Assembly: GCF_001428245.1 (NCBI RefSeq)
Contig: NZ_LMRV01000001.1
Coordinates: 282,601 to 346,600, forward strand
Direction of reading: 5' to 3'
From: Paenibacillus sp. Soil522
GTDB lineage: Bacteria; Bacillota; Bacilli; Paenibacillales; Paenibacillaceae
DNA length: 64,000 bases
Shown here: piece by piece, positions 62,039 through 64,000 of the stretch
How the letters are laid out: every line of letters starts with the position of its first letter
How positions within the stretch are numbered: position 1 is the stretch's first letter
Position numbers and translations under genes: made by a program
The notes under the pieces: generated by a model
The model's database searches: none
The model's input: the letters and a program-made list of their open reading frames with translations, nothing else
Told to the model about the DNA's origin: nothing

Positions 62039-63130
62039 TTGCTGGAAAAGGCGAAAATCGAAGCGCGTCAATTTGCAATGCTGGTGTTTATGTTTACGGC
62101 GGGAAGCTCCCTCTTATTGGCTCCAGCCATGCTTGCTGCCCCTGCGAAACAGGATGCTTGGCTGGCGGGTATTCTAGGAGTGGGAGCGGGACTTTTATTC
62201 GGGTTGCTTTATACAAAGCTGGGCAGATTATATCCCGAAATGAATATGGCCCAATACAGCGAAAAAATCCTTGGAAAATGGATGGGCAAAGCCGTCTCGC
62301 TTCTCTTTCTCCCCTTTCCGTTTCTTCTCGCTTCGCTTGTTCTTCGCAATATAGGGGATTTTCTTACCGTGTATATCATGCCTGAAACGCCAATCCAGTT
62401 TATCCATGTTTTGATGCTATCCGTTGTGATGATGGGAATCCGTCTTGGGATTGAAACGATAGCACGTGCTGCAGAAATTATTTTCCCATGGTTTATCCTC
62501 CTGTTTCTTTTGCTTGCGATCTTTGTTTCGCCTCAAATAGATGTGCAAAAAATACAGCCGGTCCTTGAAGAGGGGATGAAACCCGTGCTGCATGGTGCCC
62601 TTCTATTTGCAGCGTATCCTTTTATGGAATATGCTACTTTTTTGTTTATCATTCCTTATGTAAATCGGCCCGAGAAAGTAGGCAAGGCTTTTTTCGCGGG
62701 AACTTGCATGGGAGGAACGGTTATCGTCCTGCTCACGGCTCTCTCGGTCCTGGTTATCGGTCCGGATCATACGGCGAGAGATGTATACCCAAGTTATGTT
62801 CTGGCCCAAAAAGTTAACATCGGTGATTTTTTGCAGCGGATTGAGGCGATTATAGCCGGCTTGTGGTTCATTTCTATTTTTTTCAAACTAAGCATTAGCT
62901 TTTATGCGACTGCGTTAAGTTTGGCCCAAATTTTGAATCTGAAAGAGTATCGTATGCTTGTATTTCCTTTAGGAATGATGGTGGTTGTCTTTTCTCTTGT
63001 GAGCAGTCCCAATATCGTCTATAACTTTACTGTTGTTCTGCAAGTATGGGTATTTTTCGCTGGAACGTTCGGGCTCTTTTTGCCGTTATTCCTTTTAGGA
63101 GTGGCTGCAATTCGGAAAAGACATTCCTGA
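62039..63130 (+). CDS. Spore germination receptor B subunit (GerB family, amino-acid permease fold)
   Basis: A 363-residue membrane protein with about ten spans and the start LEKAKIEARQFAMLVFMF, then AAPAKQDAWLAGILGVGAG. The B subunit is thought to bind the germinant. I use TTG 62039: GGAG at 62025 is 10 nt upstream and the resulting N-terminus matches the usual B-subunit length, while the upstream ATG 61925 lies in the D gene. The stop codon is followed directly by unrelated DNA. Confidence 0.9.
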   Translation: MLEKAKIEARQFAMLVFMFTAGSSLLLAPAMLAAPAKQDAWLAGILGVGAGLLFGLLYTKLGRLYPEMNMAQYSEKILGKWMGKAVSLLFLPFPFLLASLVLRNIGDFLTVYIMPETPIQFIHVLMLSVVMMGIRLGIETIARAAEIIFPWFILLFLLLAIFVSPQIDVQKIQPVLEEGMKPVLHGALLFAAYPFMEYATFLFIIPYVNRPEKVGKAFFAGTCMGGTVIVLLTALSVLVIGPDHTARDVYPSYVLAQKVNIGDFLQRIEAIIAGLWFISIFFKLSISFYATALSLAQILNLKEYRMLVFPLGMMVVVFSLVSSPNIVYNFTVVLQVWVFFAGTFGLFLPLFLLGVAAIRKRHS

Positions 63131-63269
63131 AGCCGTTCGAAGGCTTCAGCAGCCCGAGCTTCAATACGACGGTTGCAGCCCCTTTGTTGCGAATCCGGTC
63201 CGCGTCCTTTAGTGTGGCGATCTCCAGATTATCGTTCATGAATTCCGCCAGCTTCAAGTAATTCACCAT
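63131..63269 (-). pseudogene. 5' fragment of an unidentified minus-strand gene
   Basis: From ATG 63269 the minus strand reads NDNLEIATLKDADRIRNKG and VVLKLGLLKPSNGF, protein-like for about 45 residues, and then runs into the antisense of gerB. It looks like the beginning of a gene cut at the end of the ger unit. No ribosome site stronger than a weak purine run is visible; family not recognised. Confidence 0.4.
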
Positions 63270-63385
63270 ATAAATCCCAGGAGTTAAAGCAATTTCTTAA
63301 GTGACGGGGAGCATGGTGCCAGATCAGCCACCTCCCCAAACAGTCTCAGCATCACGCGGCGGCGAATTGTGGATTTGCCCCGATG

Positions 63386-63401
63386 CCCCTCGCCTCCACC
63401 A
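63386..63401 (+). repeat. Right copy of 16-bp direct repeat (candidate att site)
   Basis: CCCCTCGCCTCCACCA, identical to 58784-58799 (tmRNA 3' terminus). Upstream of it the tmRNA similarity is lost except for a CCCC run. Confidence 0.65.
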
Positions 63402-63430
63402 ACCCAGTCCGAATGAGGGCTGGGTTTTTC
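63401..63430 (+). terminator. Terminator directly after right tmRNA-end repeat
   Basis: AACCCAG / CTGGGTT stem with 12-nt loop and TTTTT. A terminator right after CCA is what a tmRNA locus would have. Confidence 0.75.
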
Positions 63431-63532
63431 TGTGTCCTAAAGTTGTACACGGATTTGGACATCAAAAAATAGATGTTTATTTACTATGCTCCGTCAATTT
63501 ATTATTTCTATAATATTTCCAGCTGTCGTATC

Positions 63533-63560
63533 AGTCTAAAAAACGATCGTTTTTTAGACT
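63533..63560. repeat. Perfect 28-bp palindrome
   Basis: AGTCTAAAAAACGA is followed immediately by its reverse complement. It lies about 120 nt upstream of the serine recombinase start, where resolvase/invertase crossover or operator sites are commonly found. It is too symmetrical, with no loop, for an ordinary terminator. Confidence 0.7.
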
Positions 63561-63681
63561 TTGTAAACATCATCTTAAAATGCCCCAAACTGATCATTGT
63601 TTTAGTCTATTAAATCGTCTATTATTCAAGGTATATAAAATATGCCAATCGAAGGTTTAGTAGACAAAAGGAAATTGGAAA

Positions 63682-64000
63682 ATGACTAAAATTGGGTATG
63701 CACGTGTTTCGACTTCCGATCAGTCCATGGATTTACAAATCGATTCTTTGAAGGCTTCCGGATGTGAGCGTATTTTCGAGGAAAAGGTCTCCGGAAAGAA
63801 AAGTGATCGACCAGAGTTAGCTCGCTGCTTGGAGTACTTGCGTTCCGGGGATACATTAGTCATCTGGAAATTGGATCGACTTGGTCGGACGACAAAGCAG
63901 TTAATCGAGCTTTCGCATGATCTTAAAGAAAGAGGAATCAGTCTGCAGATCATCACTCTGGGTGTAGATACTAGCACACCAGCGGGCAAGCTTTTTTTCG
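63682..64000 (+). CDS. Serine recombinase (resolvase/invertase family), 5' part, cut by window end
   Basis: At least 106 residues of the catalytic domain are visible. KIGYARVSTSDQ carries the nucleophilic Ser (about residue 10), and LVIWKLDRLGRTTKQLIEL carries the conserved Arg residues. AAAGGAAA lies about 8 nt before ATG 63682. Small resolvases of about 190 residues or larger integrases share this start; the end lies outside. Confidence 0.88.
   Translation, partial: MTKIGYARVSTSDQSMDLQIDSLKASGCERIFEEKVSGKKSDRPELARCLEYLRSGDTLVIWKLDRLGRTTKQLIELSHDLKERGISLQIITLGVDTSTPAGKLFF

Larger units (their letters stand above)
63270..63681. other. Intergenic stretch between gene fragment and recombinase
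   Basis: About 410 nt with no supported gene. It contains the right-hand tmRNA-end repeat and its terminator, an AT-rich stretch, a perfect 28-bp palindrome and several GTCTA/TAGAC words just before the recombinase gene. Confidence 0.5.

Noticed and set aside
63301-63513. 70-residue plus-strand ORF
   Set aside because: Reads through the tmRNA-end repeat and its terminator; no ribosome site, Pro/Ser-rich random composition.
1-64000. CRISPR arrays, rRNA or complete tRNA genes
   Set aside because: No regularly spaced repeat series, no rRNA-like segments, and the only tRNA-like fold seen is the tmRNA 3' fragment.

Overview
The window is chromosomal DNA of an endospore-forming, moderate-GC member of the Bacillota, most likely Paenibacillus or a close relative. 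The evidence is the gene order of the first 23 kb, which follows the Bacillus subtilis run qcrC-ypjA-ypjB-ypjC-ypjD-dapB-mgsA-bshB1-bshA-cca-birA-panBCD-dinG-ypmB-dnaD. It also includes bacillithiol genes, T-box control, a tandem-dynamin DynA protein, an S-layer-homology protein, a cell-wall amidase with a copper-amine-oxidase-like stalk, and a gerA-type spore germination operon.

Layout. 1-23.2 kb: conserved core block, almost all on + (cytochrome c tail, ypjA/B, minus-strand YitT protein, mazG-like, TPR, dapB, mgsA, bshB1, bshA, cca, birA, a leader ahead of panBCD, TPR, dinG, rex, mtaD, ypmB, an exported protein paired with a short FtsH-like protease, a 3-hydroxyacyl-CoA dehydrogenase with ackA, dnaD). 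23.2-30.4 kb: a C4/C6-acid and gluconeogenesis unit: small zinc-ribbon protein, CitMHS citrate carrier, gapB, a 55-codon SR1P-like gene, pckA, and a converging CitST/DctSR-type two-component system. A cre-like site precedes the first gene and a CcpN-like box covers the gapB -10. 30.5-38.4 kb, minus strand: a proline T-box leader, then proB-proA-proC-mtnW-mtnX-mtnB, preceded by a methionine-salvage aminotransferase and a small exported protein. 38.5-47.2 kb: mtnU, a LysR regulator divergent from leuCD, an amidase with a GerMN lipoprotein, and an SLH protein. 47.4-57.3 kb: nth, a small protein, DynA, a heterodimeric ABC exporter and purT.

57.4-64 kb is accessory DNA: decayed or orphan small ORFs, a 3' fragment of tmRNA, a complete gerA-C-D-B germination operon, a second copy of the tmRNA 3'-terminal 16 bp exactly 4,602 bp from the first, a gene fragment, a perfect 28-bp palindrome and the start of a serine recombinase cut by the window end. 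The two tmRNA-end repeats suggest that the germination operon sits in a site-specific integration unit.

How it works together. Carbon flow is a recurring theme: methylglyoxal synthase, acetate kinase, Rex redox sensing, citrate uptake, GapB and PckA. Amino-acid and cofactor supply is the second theme: lysine, pantothenate, biotin, proline, leucine and methionine salvage. The most interesting signals are the SR1P-like gene inside the gluconeogenic operon with its predicted dual CcpA/CcpN control, the tmRNA-end repeats around the germination operon, the FtsH-like protease lacking its external domain next to an exported partner, the proline T-box in front of methionine-salvage genes, and the structured leader ahead of panBCD. 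All functional calls rest on motif reading and gene order; no database search was run.
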